Assembly (NCBI GenBank): GCA_028829895.1
Contig: CM054181.1
Coordinates: 44,880,759-44,944,758, forward strand
Direction: 5' to 3'
DNA: 64,000 nt
Origin: Sinotaia quadrata
Lineage: Eukaryota > Mollusca > Gastropoda > Architaenioglossa > Viviparidae
Shown: positions 1 through 34,500 of the stretch, in pieces
How the letters are laid out: each line of letters begins with the position of its first letter
Numbering within the stretch: position 1 is the first letter of the stretch
Notes under the pieces: model-generated
Databases searched by the model: none
Seen by the model: only the letters and a program-made list of their open reading frames with translations
What the model was told of the DNA's origin: nothing
Program-made: the position numbers and the translations under genes

Positions 1-673
1 ACTCACTAATTATCAACTCTATACTAGACTGTTAGTTCTCTTAATGGTAATATAGAATGTGAAAATGAAACATTTGATGAAAAATATTTTGTATATATAC
101 ATTTGTATTTCTTTTAAACCATTTGCCTTCAATTTGTAAGACTTCAGAATTAAAACAATTAAGAAATATTATGTTTAAAAAATCACTATATTAAAAGGAA
201 AGACAACTTGCAGATCAGGGCTTAGAATATAATAATTAGAACCATAGAATGAGCAGAAAAGTAACACCAAAAGAGAGGACAACGCCACAAATCAAACAAT
301 GTAAGTGCTGAAAGAACAAGTGAGAACATCAAGGGTGATGATACTGCTTCTTACCAATAAAATGTAGGATTTTAATAAATATTATCTAATGATGCACTGG
401 CTGAGACTAACATAAATAATAATAATAATGGAGTTTTACCTGCATTAATTCTCTAAATTGGTCTAAGTGCTAGCAATTGTAGCCAGCAAGTTCAATGGTA
501 AGGAGCTATCAAACATTCATGAGCTAGGTAGTAGATGATGACTCACCATGAAAATTTCATATTACCTAGGTTGGGCTTGCATGTAAGGTTGTCTGCATGT
601 TTGGATTTAATTCATAGCCAAAGAGCTCCACATTAATGACTTAAATAAATGCTTTATTCTAACACAAGGATGC
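1..673. other. Intergenic, no gene seen
   Basis: AT-rich, downstream of the MORN1-like gene. No splice-bounded coding segment or recognisable repeat beyond short (AAT)n-like runs near 415-430. Confidence 0.6.
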
Positions 674-1018
674 ATCTTACTCTGTCACTTATGCAGGTAA
701 CATTCACTACAATATCTTACTTTGTCATCCATGCAGATAACACTCACTACCATACAATATCTTACTTTGTCATCCATGCAGATAACACTCACTACCATAC
801 AATATCTTACTTTGTCATCCATGCAGATAACACTCACTACCATACAATATCTTACTTTGTCATCCATGCTGATAACACCACTAAAACCATACAATATCTT
901 ACTTTGTCATCCATGCAGATAACACTCACTACCATACAATATCTTACTTTGTCATCCATGCTGATAACACCACTACCATACAATATCTTACTTTGTCATC
1001 CATGCAGAAAACACTCAA
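674..1018. repeat. 45-bp minisatellite, about 7 copies
   Basis: Unit contains CTTACTTTGTCATCCATGCA followed by GATAACACTCACTACCATAC, with small indels in some copies. Because 45 is a multiple of 3 it stays open in several frames and gives artefactual 15-residue protein repeats on both strands. Confidence 0.9.
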
Positions 1019-1309
1019 TGCCATATTATCAGGCTATCTTTTGCCACTCCGCCTTATTTATCACAACTTTAGTGGAAATCCCTTACTGATCAAACATGCC
1101 AAGCTCACAAGCAGGATCAGAATGTTATGAACATTTTCTGAAAATCATCTAGCCATAATGAAAAATGTTGACCTAGGCTTACATGGAGGAAAATTTACCT
1201 GTATAAGCAGACTCATTAATAATCAGGTTGAAAGGTGATTTAAATTTAAATAACTGAAAGTGTTGGTTCAAATGTAGTAAAAAATGTCACTAAATAAATA
1301 TAGCATCTA

Positions 1310-1315
1310 TTTATT
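1310..1315 (-). terminator. Polyadenylation signal for MORN1-like gene
   Basis: AATAAA on the minus strand about 280 bp past the stop codon. It is the first canonical signal I see downstream and implies a short 3' UTR. Confidence 0.5.
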
Positions 1316-1593
1316 TCAAAGGCTGTGCATAGATGCAGTTCAAAGTTACTGTGATTTTACTTTTCTCAATGAACTTTAGCAGGTGCACAATTCAAATCAG
1401 TGGTTAGCAGTATATGCGGGTATGTACGTAAGGCTATTCAAGATGGCATAGAACATTTATTATATAATTTACTCTAAGTACATATTCAAAAGACCTATAG
1501 CACCTTTAATGAAAAAAATCCAAAGTACTCACTGAAGCATTCAATGTTACTCCCCCTCCCAATTTTACATTAACAACACAACTGAAATATAAA

Positions 1594-21847
<20,254 letters not shown>

Positions 21848-21917
21848 GATGTTTTCACTGACGACGGACTAACTCTCGCGAGATTAACCATAATAACGCG
21901 AATAATCTATGTGTAAA
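21848..21917. promoter_or_regulatory. Compact bidirectional promoter between MORN1 and NECAB start codons
   Basis: The two start codons point away from each other with only 70 bp between them. The gap has several CpGs in an otherwise CpG-poor region. It holds the perfect 10-bp palindrome TCTCGCGAGA at 21874-21883, a core element known from bidirectional and CpG-island promoters and bound by BANP in vertebrates. No TATA box is evident. Both transcripts must start within or beyond this gap, so the 5' UTRs are very short, overlap, or are spliced from further out. Confidence 0.75.
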
Positions 21918-22494
21918 ATGGCGTCACCCGTATCCGCACCTGAACAGGAGAGAGGAATGACAATTTTCTTGGATGTAAGTTAATTATATAAATGGTGTTT
22001 GAATGGATAGCTGAGGATCATAATCAAAGTAATTTTTAAGATGATATTTTATATAATCTGTATATTTAATATTTATTTGCAGCATAATGAATATGTATAA
22101 CATTGCAGACGACAGAGGTTTGTATCAATTATAAGCTTTTATGAATGTTTTGAATGAGCGTATTTCTTGCTCATCCAATCTTCGAACACGTTGGAGAAAT
22201 TCACTATATTGTTTGCTTTTCAATTTCACTCTCTTCTAATGAATTACATCTGCATTACCATCAATTTAATATAGGCCTATTTATTACTTTATATTAGTCA
22301 TTTTCATTTCTATATTTTTCTTAGCAAAACATTTTTTAGTAATATGTCCGGTCTCAGAGTTAAAAAAAAATAATGTTTAACATTCAGTGCCAAAGTGTAT
22401 GAAACTGTATGTTTCTGTGTGTTTTTAAAAAAATTATTTCCTTATAAATAATGAGATATGTTTGATAGTGAAATATCTTTGTTTTTCTACAGTG

Positions 22495-22556
<62 letters not shown>

Positions 22557-25500
22557 TTATTTCCTATATAAAGAATTAGATATGTTTGATTGTGAAATAT
22601 CTTATGTTTGATAGTGAAATATCTCTCCCCCCCCCACACCTCGGCAGGATTAACATTGTCAAGTGTCATTGTTCCAACTATACATTGTTAAATTTATTTT
22701 ATTTATGTTTTTCTTTTGTAGATATATATGTATTATGTGTTAAGTAATTTGTATAAAATATTTGTAGAGATTTAATAAAATTAGATGATCTTTTACAGTA
22801 TTTTTGTATAATTATTATTTATTATATAATAAGTAATAAAATATCAGCAATAAATAATGAAACAAAATAATGTACTTCTCCAGTTACTGTATTTTTTAAA
22901 TAAAAATACTTTATTTCGTTTCCCCAGATATTTAGAAGAGCTGACAAAAATGGTAAGCATATTTTTTTTCTTATATTATAATAACAGAAATAACCCTTGT
23001 TTAGATAAGCACAAACTGTAAATGTGTTACAACGTACACTGAAAATTTTAGGCATTCTGCTCTAGTTAAGAACTAAGAATTTTTAGTAGTTTGTATTGTT
23101 GATTACTGAAGCACTGTGAAGATGAAATTTTTTATTTGTTTTTTATTTTTTTTCAATTTGCTTTTTTAATATTTATATAAATTTATTTTCTATAATTTTC
23201 AAAAGAGCATACAACCTTATAATATATTTAATGAATTACAAACATGCACATGTGAAAAAAATATTGATTCAGTTTGTTCATGCTTTAAATATAATAAATA
23301 TCAAAATCATAAAAAATAATTAATACACAATAATAGTTTTATAGTTAGGTAGCATGAGGTTATATATAAGAAAATACTAGAACATCTATGTTATATTGCA
23401 TGAAATCCTCACTTAAATATTTTTTGGGATGAATTGATGTTTATAAATTTATTTTGTTTTGTTTGAAAAAAATAAAGATTTTTTTTAAAATTGTATTTTA
23501 TCTTTAATGTTTTTTTACACTTAGTCATTCACTTATTTTATAATACTTTTAATAGATGCATATTAATCTTCAGTTAAATATTTTATAGTATGATGTAAAT
23601 TAAAATATTTCAATTTCAGTCTGTCAAATTTTGATTGTGTAAATATGTATTCATTTTATACAAAATGGAATAGATTTTTTAAAACTGTTTATATTGTACT
23701 TTTGTTTATAGTTTATATAGTTTTCCATTTCATTTTAAAAATTATTTTGTCATACATTTTATTTAACAATAATATGTTTGTGTGTTTTATTTTATTACTT
23801 TATCCTTGTTGCTTTCCTCCTCATTTCATTGTCTTGTATTACAGATGATGGTTTCATCTCTTGGGAAGAATTTATTTCCTATTTTGCTGATGGTGTTATG
23901 GGGAAGGAAGAACTTGAATCTCTTTTTAATGAAATCGACACACACAATACTCAGTGGGTATAATAAGATCACTCTATTTGCAAAATACTCCATTGGTAAG
24001 ATTATAGAGTAAAAATTTATTGAAGCCAAATAATTAAATGTTCTTCAAAAATCTTAATTCAGTATTTGAATTTCTCACTCTTGTTTGTGAGATTGCATGC
24101 AGTTCATATTGTTATCTTTAAATGTGCTTCAATCATCTTGAAAGATTTTTAAAATCTGTTTATTTACTTAGTTAATTTTTTTTTAACATTTATTTTATGA
24201 GTACCAGAATACACAATACTTAGCTGATTTCAGTATTCTTTATATTTTTCTATATATGTTCATATTCATTCACTAAAGCAAGCAATACATTTATTTCATT
24301 TATGATTGTTATGAACTTATGATATATATCCACTTAGAATATTTTATTCTGCTGTTAATCAATCTTTTATCCATTAAATAAAGTATTGTAGAGTATTTAT
24401 TTCTTAATCTGTTCAGTGTCAGATACTTTTTCCTGCTTTGCAGCACATTGCTGACCTAGCACTATGCATAAATATTCATCAGTGAATTTTAGATATTGCA
24501 AATAACTTGTAAAGATCATTATATTACATACATAAATATCCAGTGAAATTATGTATGTAGTTTCTTTGGGGAATAAATGTCACTGTCACCTGTACTTTAT
24601 TTTCTGAAGTAGGCCACTCTTCTTAATTATAGTCACTAGCACCACTCGGAGCTTTAGTGCTAGGTATGTGCATGCGTGCATGTGTTTTTCAGTACTGAAT
24701 GAATTAATCTTAAATTTATTCTGTACATATTGGCAGGTTATTAAATAATATCCTTATCAAGTTTTCTTTTTCTTTTTTAAGTAACATTGATACAGGAGAG
24801 CTGTGTGCCTACTTTTCTCAGCATCTTGGTGAATTTAAAGATATTTTTGCCACATTAGAAGACCTCAATATGCAAACAAGCCATGTGCTGCATGACACTT
24901 CTCAGGCAAGCATCTTTGTTTTTGTTAAATTAAGATATAATCATGAATGCTGAATTTCTGATTTTAAGAAAAATGGTTTTGGTTTTAAGAGTATAATCTT
25001 GCTTTTAAATCTTTACTGCTTGTACAGGAGAAAAAGTGTCTTCGAATTTTGATTAGGTATTCCCAGATACTTTTAGTTAGAACAGTTACTGAACCTGCTT
25101 GCTCAGAAAGACTGCATAACATTTACAATGCATAATTATCAACACCAACAAAAGGTCTTCATTAAAAATGCTAATTTTTGCTAATCTCTATTATTTACAA
25201 CAAATATTTTCTATACATATGTCCAAATTTATATTTGGAGGATTAATTGTATTTTTCAGGCATATGAAAAGGCCGATCAAAAAGGAAAATTTGTGATGCG
25301 TTTTTTGCTTCGAGAGATTGCTAATCAGATGGTAGCACAGACTCGTCCTTTGGAATCTGCCTCAGAATCTTTGGATGAACAAGCTCGTGCAGAAAGGTTT
25401 GATTTTAACCAACCCTTTCACTCTCACATATGTAATTTGATGCATAAGAGTGTATGTTTGCCAACACAGATGATAACCAAACTATGCCTATTAGTTGATT

Positions 25501-28500
25501 AAAAGTGTAATTACTCCCCTATGCAAATAACTCCATCCATGAGCATAAGATAAGATTTTTGTTATTTTTGAGTAAGAAATAAGCTTTTTTCTTAGCACTC
25601 AAGCATTTTTTTCAGCCTGTGTATTCCAAATTGTCTTAGATGTCTATAATCTTGAAGATATGCTCTCCATTTTAGTCAAAGTGCTTGATAATTATGAGCA
25701 AATCACTATGGCCTGAGAGGTGAAGGTGAAGTAAACATTGATAATACAATAATAATAATGATGGTTGAGAGAATTACACTATTTGTACAAGAAATTTGAG
25801 TTTCTTTAAAGCTGAGTCAAAAATGTTGGATGTTAGTGTGGTCTATGAATACATTCATTACAAAGATAGGAGAGGGAATGAATGCTTTAAAAGATAAGAG
25901 AGGGAATGAACGCTTTACAAAGATAAGGAGAAGGAATGAACGCTTTACAAAGATAGGAGAGGGAATGAATGCTTTACAAAGATAGGAGAGAAAATGAAGG
26001 TTTTACAAAGATAGGAGAGTGAATGAATGTTTTACAAAGATAGGAGAGAAAATGAATGTTTTACAAAGATAGGAGAGAAAATGAAGGTTTTACAAAGATA
26101 AGAGAGTGAATGAATGTTTTACAAAGATAGGAGAGAAAATGAATGTTTTTACAAAGATAGGAGAGGAAATGAATGTTTTACAAAGATAGGAGAGAAAATG
26201 AATGTTTTACAAAGATAGGAGAGTGAATGAATGTTTTACAAAGATAGGAGAGAAAATGAATGTTTTTACAAAGATAGGAGAGGAAATGAATGTTTTACAA
26301 AGATAGGAGAGGGAATGAACATTTTACAATGATAGGAGAGGGAATTAATGTTATACAAAGATAGAAGAGGGAATGAATGTTTTACAAAGATAGGAGAGGG
26401 AATAAATGTTTTACAAAGAGAGGAGAGGGAATGAACGTTTTACAAAGATAGGAAAGGGAATGAACATTTTGCAAAGATAGGAGAGGGAATGAACGTTTTT
26501 GCAAAGATTATGGCAGTACACTGGTGTTTCAGCTTATGTGAAGGTTAAGCTTAGACATAAGCATCTAAAGCAAATTTGCAAAATAGTTAAAATTATAACG
26601 ATTATTAGAATATTGCCCATATGATAAGCTATGAAATGATGAATATTTATGTAGTACATTCTTTCCCTGACAATGCTATTGGGGACTCATCAAGGTGTCC
26701 TGTCAATCCAGGAGATATTGGGCTATCTTTATATGACGGAGAGTAAGTAATATATGCAGTGGTTGGCTCTGCTTCAGTTCTGAATGTTGATTACATAAGA
26801 AGTTGATTGTTTTGGTCTTGTTTTTTCTTGAAAACATAGTGATCAGCAACTTACATTGCTGCCATTTGAGCTGCCCAAACATTTCTTGTAATGTTTCATA
26901 TTATCTTCATTTGATTTTAAGGCTTCGTTTCATAAAGAGATTGAATAAAGTATTTCTGTTTCTTTGGCTGAGCATGAGATGAAGTACTTGTCGTGGCTTG
27001 CATTTAGGGGCCGTTTATACAAAAAATTCTTATTAATCTTAAAATGCATTGAAATACAATGTACTAGAATTACAGTCAGTATGGTGAGATGCTGAAACTA
27101 CGACAGGCATACAAGAACTGACACTGACTGAGGGAAAGCATAGTCACCTCTTTCATCTCACAGCTCACATTCACGTTTTTCATTAACTCACTGCTTACTC
27201 TCTTCCCCCACTCCTTCCTGAATGCATATTAGTGGTTTGCATAAGTTAAATGTTCACAAGATGCAAAAAATCTTTGTATAAATCTTGACATAAATGCACA
27301 TTGGAGCATGTTTTCTTGAAATATTTATACTGCAATAATTACAATATTTTGCATTATTTTCTTAGCTTGTTTATTGATCTACTACAGTTAAAACTGGCCC
27401 AAAAATAAGTTTACTTACTAGTAATCATACATTATTCAAACGTTTATATTTATATAGTATCATACATATTTTCTTTTTTTTAAAAAAGTAATATACCAGA
27501 AATCATAGGAAAATAATTTAATGTTTAAAAATAATACAAATGATATATTTGTATGCATAAAATAAATATGTAAATTTATCTTATTATCCCCATTATGCTA
27601 ATTATTTTAATGAAAAATGTGAAAACTGTCTACTTTAATGTAATATGGTACTTTGCATTTTGATAACATACACTTTAAGTGGATAAAAGTTAATGTGTTA
27701 GAACATTATAAGTCACCAGCTGTCACAAACTCTAAATTTGTAAATAGTTCTGAGAATAAAGATTTAATGTGCTTCAATTACATTGTATATTGTAATGGTA
27801 TGGTACATTGAAATACCAGTGACTAGTTTGTTTAGTAAAATTAATATATACTTGGTATGTGAAAGAAATTAAAATTATACCTCTATATACCATTAAAAAA
27901 GAGTATTGATATATTTTTTATATTATATGTGTTCCTGGATTATTTCTTCTGATTGGAATTTTATTTTCGCAGGAAAAAAAATAACTTTCTTATACAGCAT
28001 TCATTTTTTCCATCTTTATTAACTACCTTAATAAATTAACTGTTTTAAAATAACAGAGATTGTATACAGCAATAGTTCCCACCCTTTCTGTGGCCAAGAG
28101 CACTCAAATTTTTAAAAAATTTTTTTAGCTCCTCAGTTATGCAACCAATAATCTAACTTTTACAGCTGTGGCTGCTATGAGAGGACTATTACATAACCAT
28201 CCATAAGACCGGATCACCCCAAAGAGCCTTTGGATGTTAGAGCCAAATGTGGAGTCTGTTATCCTGTTATCTTCGTTTCCGTTCTGTTTTGATCAGATGT
28301 TTACATCATTCAGATTCTGTCTCTCTTTATGTGTTTTACTATGGCTCTTTTACTATGACATTACACAACTGGAAACATTGGTTTCTCTCTATCTGTGTAT
28401 GCTATTATGGTGTTTTATTTTCAGAGGGGATATTACTCCACTCAAAGTAGATGACATGTTGAAAGAAGATGGAAAAAAAATTGTTCCTGGCCGTATTATT

Positions 28501-31500
28501 CGTCGTGCCAAACGAGAACTGAGCACCCAGAGTAGTAATACAGATGGTAAGACACTGGTTATACATTATTGTGGTCTGATATTTATGATGACAGATTAAA
28601 ATTACTGCATCTTAAAATGTAGTATACATTTCAGCATTATTGGACTCTAAAAATGATATAATTATGATTACAACTTAAATGTTAGGATAAGTTTAAAAAT
28701 TATTGGTCTCATTAATGGTAGGATATAGTTTTAAAAATAACTGACTTCTTGTCATGGAAGCTACATGTGAACAGATTATCTCTCCTTTGGTCAGTATATT
28801 TGTCTGCATGAACAGTAATAATGTGGACTAGGGTACAAAACATAAACAAATAAAGTTCAGATTACCATTCAGCAGATGAAATTGTAAACAAATCACTTTG
28901 TATATTCAGATTAATTTTTTTTTTAAATGAATAAATAAATTATATATGATATGACAAAATGTATTCTAATTATAACTGCTGCCCTTCATTTAACTGGAGC
29001 ATAAAAAATAATCAAATGAAATTCACACAAAAATTACAGATAAGAGAATGAGTGATGAGTTTATTTTTTTATTTTTAAAATGTAAAACTTTCATTAAGAT
29101 TAAAGGTATTTAAATTATACTGGAAGGGTACTTTAACAATTTGGAATTTTTCTTCATGAGTCATTATGTATGTTCTAAGTTAACAGTGTTTTTTAAAGTG
29201 TCGTAGTTTATTAAAACAATAAAGATACAATGCATACTATAGAATTCTAAACAGGTTGCAAAGATGACCTAATGACCTCAAAGATGACCTACCACAAAGT
29301 AGTACTTTAGTATTCTGAGTGTGAAAAAATTGTAATAATGTAATATAGATCAAACATAAGTAACTTGATAATTGGTGAAACCTTGATTAAATCTTCCTGG
29401 TGTTTGCAATGCTAGGTCATTTGATGATAATAAGCAGTCTTTTAAAGATTAAAAATATGGATCAAGTACTAGTAGCCTTTTACATGTCCCAATAGATTTT
29501 GTTCATGCACACCTCTGAGCTTGTGAATCACATGTGAAAACTGTGTGATACTAGTAGCCTTTTATGGTAGGTTTTGTAATGCACACTTGTATTGTTTTCA
29601 GTTTATGTCACATATGTTTTGCTGTGAGTTATGTAAAGTAAATCAGTGTCTGGAAGAGTCTAAATTTAAAAGTTACTTGTAATGATATAAAATTTTAAAA
29701 TGTTTGTTTCATTTGATTGTCTTGAGTATCACTTTTGACATTTCATCACTAGACCAGTTGTAAATAAGATAATTTAGAGCTTGAATGGAATACATTTATA
29801 TTCTGTCTTTCAGCAAACATGTTTATATTAACATAACTGTTTTCTTTAGTACTCCAGGTACCCATATTAACAGGAATATTCTCTGTAGTTTAACAAGAAC
29901 AGTATTCCAGATACTGATAGCACAAAATTCTAAATAAGTGTTATTTCCCTTTATTCCTGCTTCAATATTTTATATACATCATTAGTCAATGCTTATGACT
30001 GAGAAAACTGTAGTAATGATGTTCTTTTTGGAGGTTTTTATGGATATAAATGTTATTATATTATAAAATCATAACTAAAGAAAAATAGCATCCATAGCTA
30101 GAGTCCAGACTAGGATAATTTAATGAACAAAGGGGTGCTGTAATGTAAAATGAAATAATGTAATAATGTCTCATTTTTAATCAGTTATCAGTCCAGCCAT
30201 TGGTGCTCAGGTGGAGAGGCTAGCTAGTCTTATTGATCGTCTAGAGACCAAGGTATGTTATTCTCTATTTATTAGCTTAATAAATTTAGACAACAATAAT
30301 TTTGTTTTAGTATGTATTCAGCATTCCAACTTAAATGCAACATATGTACACTATATTTATAAGAGACGATAACACCTTGTTTAGTAGACATGTAAACAGA
30401 GGTAAGTTACTCTAAATATCGTCACTCGATCTTCATGCTTTTATTTATTATGCTGATTAAATTGTCAGAATCAGTATTTCTTTTTTCAAGTTTTATTTTG
30501 AATAATCTAAGATAAAAATAATAAAAAATATTTGACTGATAGTAATAATAATAATTAAAATTAACTTTAAAAAATTACATACTCATCCTTTTACAGGGAT
30601 TCATTAATCACAATTTTCATTAAGTATGCAAAATATAATATGGCATCATTCTTCATGCACATATGAAGGGTGGATGGACAGAACTGGAACAATCGATTAG
30701 CTTAACAGTTTGTGTAACTAAGATTTGGTGCACTTTTAAAGAAGTCTTCAGTTGGAATAGGTTTTGGGACTACTAAACAGATTTAGTGAAAATGTGAGAA
30801 GAAGTTTTCAGTACTCATTTGGAATAGATTTTGGGACTACCAAGCAGATTAAATAGAAATGTGAAACAGTACTGGCCTGTTATTCCTAACAGTTAAACTC
30901 AGTTTGCAACCATTTAATGTCTACCTCAATAAGCCATTTAAAGATCATCTCACCCATTTAAAGATCATCTCACAAGCTATGTATGGATTGGATATGCACA
31001 GGATAAATGTAATTGAGCAAAGGCAGAAATTTCAGACAACCAGAAATCGATCTACTGGTATTGTTGGTACCCAGCTACTGGACGACATGAAATACTCAAC
31101 AAATTTTAGGTCAGTCGCTCTGTTGACTCGTTTAAGCCCCCAGAGGTCAGCCCTCACATTTAGATGATGAACAGGATGGACAAACAAACAAACAAACGGA
31201 CGGACATACATACAGACAGACCAACAATCAGACACGATGATAGATGCGATGACTACGATTAAATGAATTTTACACAAAGTGGAGAGAATAAGAATTGACG
31301 CAAAACAGATGAAAATTAATAAAATATTTATGTAAAAGAAAATTAACAAATAAAGAAAATAAACAATATCAATCATTTACAATGTTATACTGAGCACAAT
31401 ACTTGAAATCACTATCAGAGAAAATTAGCTTCCCCTAACTATCTTTCCCTGAACCAGTCTCTTAGTTTCCTTATCAGTTCTTCAAATTAGAACAAATTCA

Positions 31501-34500
31501 CGATATTCACCACATGGCTAATAGATCATTCTCACACTCCTTACCAATGTACTATTGTTACTTAACTCGGTCACAAGGCGGAGTCTAACTGTTACTGGTA
31601 GGATCTATGTAGACCTTCCTTTCCAGCAACGAAATCGATGGTTGGTACACATCAGCCACCAAGTTGATGCCCATAGTAGGAACAATGGCTATGACAGGCA
31701 AGCCTCCAAACATACAGCAAAGTAAAGAATCCTGCAATTTACAATTAAAGTACTCAGAGACTGCTGGCATCAATTACACAGTGCTCACTAAATAAAAGCT
31801 AATCATTTCTTTGAGCACAATCTCACTAACCTGAAATAAAATAAATTAGTTTTACATATCAATTTATCAGATTACATTCTATACAAAATTATTAATTAGA
31901 GAGTAATGTAAAAGCAACTGGTTACCTTTCGTTTCGGCAAAAATCAAGGATTAAAGAAAATTGTAACAACCTAGCTTATGGATTTCCCTTAAATCTCATA
32001 TGCCCTTTTTTTCATCAAGCCTTCTGGCTTATATTTCACACAGAAAAATTACAGATTTACGTTGCTTTGAATCTGGGCTCCACTCCACACTATGTCCTTG
32101 TCATGGGAAAACCAGGGGGCAAGAGTGGCTTCCCTTATTTATAGGTTTCTCTGTTTGACCTCAGGGTTGATCTGTGCCAATGTTTTCATTCATAGGAAGG
32201 ATTAATACTTCCAATTTCCTTCTGTCCATTCAACTTGTGTACACTACGGCTCCCCTTTCATTCAGTACCCTTCTACGTTTTTCCTATGCATGTTTACCTT
32301 TTAATAGACTGGTCGGACTTCCAACACAGCTAGTTTACTTACTGACCTAGAAAAACATCCCTCCAGTCCCATTGCTAATGCAATGTACAAGTCATTCATT
32401 AGACTGCCTTTTACATCTAAATTTAGATCACGTTTTCCACTTATTCTTTTAATCAAAAATTTTATTCTTTCCCATATTTAATTTTTAATAGTTATAGATG
32501 GGATCCAGGCAAGATTTAGAGAAAATCCTGACAGGCATAGCAGGTGAATTATTACTTGGACTAATTCCTTCAGAAATAATTGTTTAGTTTTTTTCTTAAC
32601 TGTTGTTTAAGTAATGTTCTTGATGGTACTGAAGATTATCATATTTGAAGAGGACCAGTTTTCAGTGTGGAGATAATGAAACAAAACAGTGGCATTTGTA
32701 AATATAATCCAGTGTCCAAAGAAAAATTTTCAGCACTGTTTCAGTGTTTGGTGCATCTGAAAGGGAGTCAGACTCGAAAGTCTACTACTAGTAGTAGTAG
32801 TAGTAATATTTGTACTAATGATAAAAGACATTATGTTCTCTTGTTTCTGTGTGAAGTACCATATTGTGTACATATAAAATTGTGTTAGTCTTGGATGCAT
32901 TGAATTATATTTCTTGATTTTCTTTGAATGAAATGAGTCTGAATCAGAATTTTTGTTGTATGATTTTTTTCTTTTGCCAAATTGTTCTTATCCTCATGTT
33001 ATGTATATTTTACTGCTTTCAATTCTTAAAGTAGGGGATCAGCTCATAGGTGAGTATATAATATATGTGTCTTTGTCTCTGTGTGTGTATACATTTTTCA
33101 AACACACACACATGCGCATAGTAAGGTCTCAGTTATTATTTCTTGTGCCAAACTAATATTAGCCATTTATTGTTGATAGAAAACTACATTTTTTTTTGGT
33201 ATTTTATACCAAATAAAGAATTTAAACAGAGAAAGAGTACATACTTTGTGGGTTTGATGGAGAGCAACTGTTTCTTAGATAAACTTAAATGTATTCTCAG
33301 CCAGAAATGATTATATTGTAATGGTCTATTTATAACATCAGTGACCAATTATATTTTGCTGGAAATTAAATAATATTTAATGTCATATCATGTGTGGAAA
33401 AAAAAAATCCTTCAAGTCTTTCTTTAAAATATTGCCCTTTTGACCTCCCTACCAATTGATTTTGAAAAACTGATATTGTTTTTAACAAGCTAATAGATGA
33501 TATTGCAGCACTTGCTTTTTAACTACTAGCAGTCGTACCAAGACTCTTTATTTCACTGAGTCTTGTTCTCTTGACTACTGGCAATTATACCAAATCTATC
33601 TTTACACTTGTTCTTGTTTTTGTGTTTTTAGATCAATGTTGATGGATTCCGAGATGAAGAGGTGATAGAAGGACAAGATGCTTTGGTAAGTATGTTTTCT
33701 AAATAAAATGCTATCTGTCATTGTTAATTATAAATTTAAATCTAGGGTTTTCAGAATGTGTGTGGTACTGTTTACCTTGTACCCTCTGCAAAATCAGCGA
33801 ATGTGGGATGGGAACATTAAGCAGAAATAAATCTATCAAGTTACAATGCCTTGTTAATTTCCTGAGTTTTTTCATATAAATAAATAATGAAAATCTTGCT
33901 CTTTTATTTTGACCTAGATTCTTCTTCACCTTGGTGTTTACACTTAGGGTTTATATTAAAGGAATAAAACTATACTTTTCTAAATTAAGAATAAAAAGAA
34001 AGAAATTGTCAGTTTATCAAATCTTTCTAACAAAAGTAGCAGTCTTCCTCTGGTGTTGGATGATGTTTGCAGGGACTTTAAACATTGGAGGTGTGTTTTT
34101 AATCTTGTTTAAAAGTAACACGCATTTTGAAAGTTTAAATAGTGATAATTCCCCATTCTTTTCAAGTGGATTAACATATCAGCACTTTTTAAAATTAATT
34201 TATTACTTGTTTGTAAAGTTTGACCATTTTAACATTTGTAATCATCCAGTTATTTTTAATTATTATTTAGAAATTTTAACCATTGAAAACAAGAATTACA
34301 ATCTTCATTTGGCAGTGTTTATTATTATTTTTATTCTTGTCTTTAGTTTGTTTTGAAAGAGTTATCATCATTATTTTAAAAGAGGGGCATTCTTTTGCAT
34401 TCATTTTTTTGATACAAAATCATGTTTGTTTGACTTGCAGGTATTATTGATACAAAGAGAATTTATTCTTAAAGAAGAAAACATGGATGCATTCCGTGCT

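Noticed and set aside
649..1089. Open frames of 15-residue repeats on both strands
   Set aside because: They are a by-product of a 45-bp array whose period is a multiple of three. There are no splice or start signals, and three frames are open at once.
1530..1580. Extra MORN1 exon after the stop codon
   Set aside because: An acceptor and a gtgagt donor exist on the minus strand, but exon 9 already has an in-frame stop and no downstream exon was found. Kept only as an alternative-tail possibility.
30904..31376. Opposed open frames suggestive of a retroelement protein
   Set aside because: No reverse-transcriptase or endonuclease motif seen; kept only as a probable repeat patch.
33050..33130. 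Possible extra NECAB exon near 33.0 kb
   Set aside because: Only AT-rich open sequence; exons 7 and 8 already join in phase to the expected protein.
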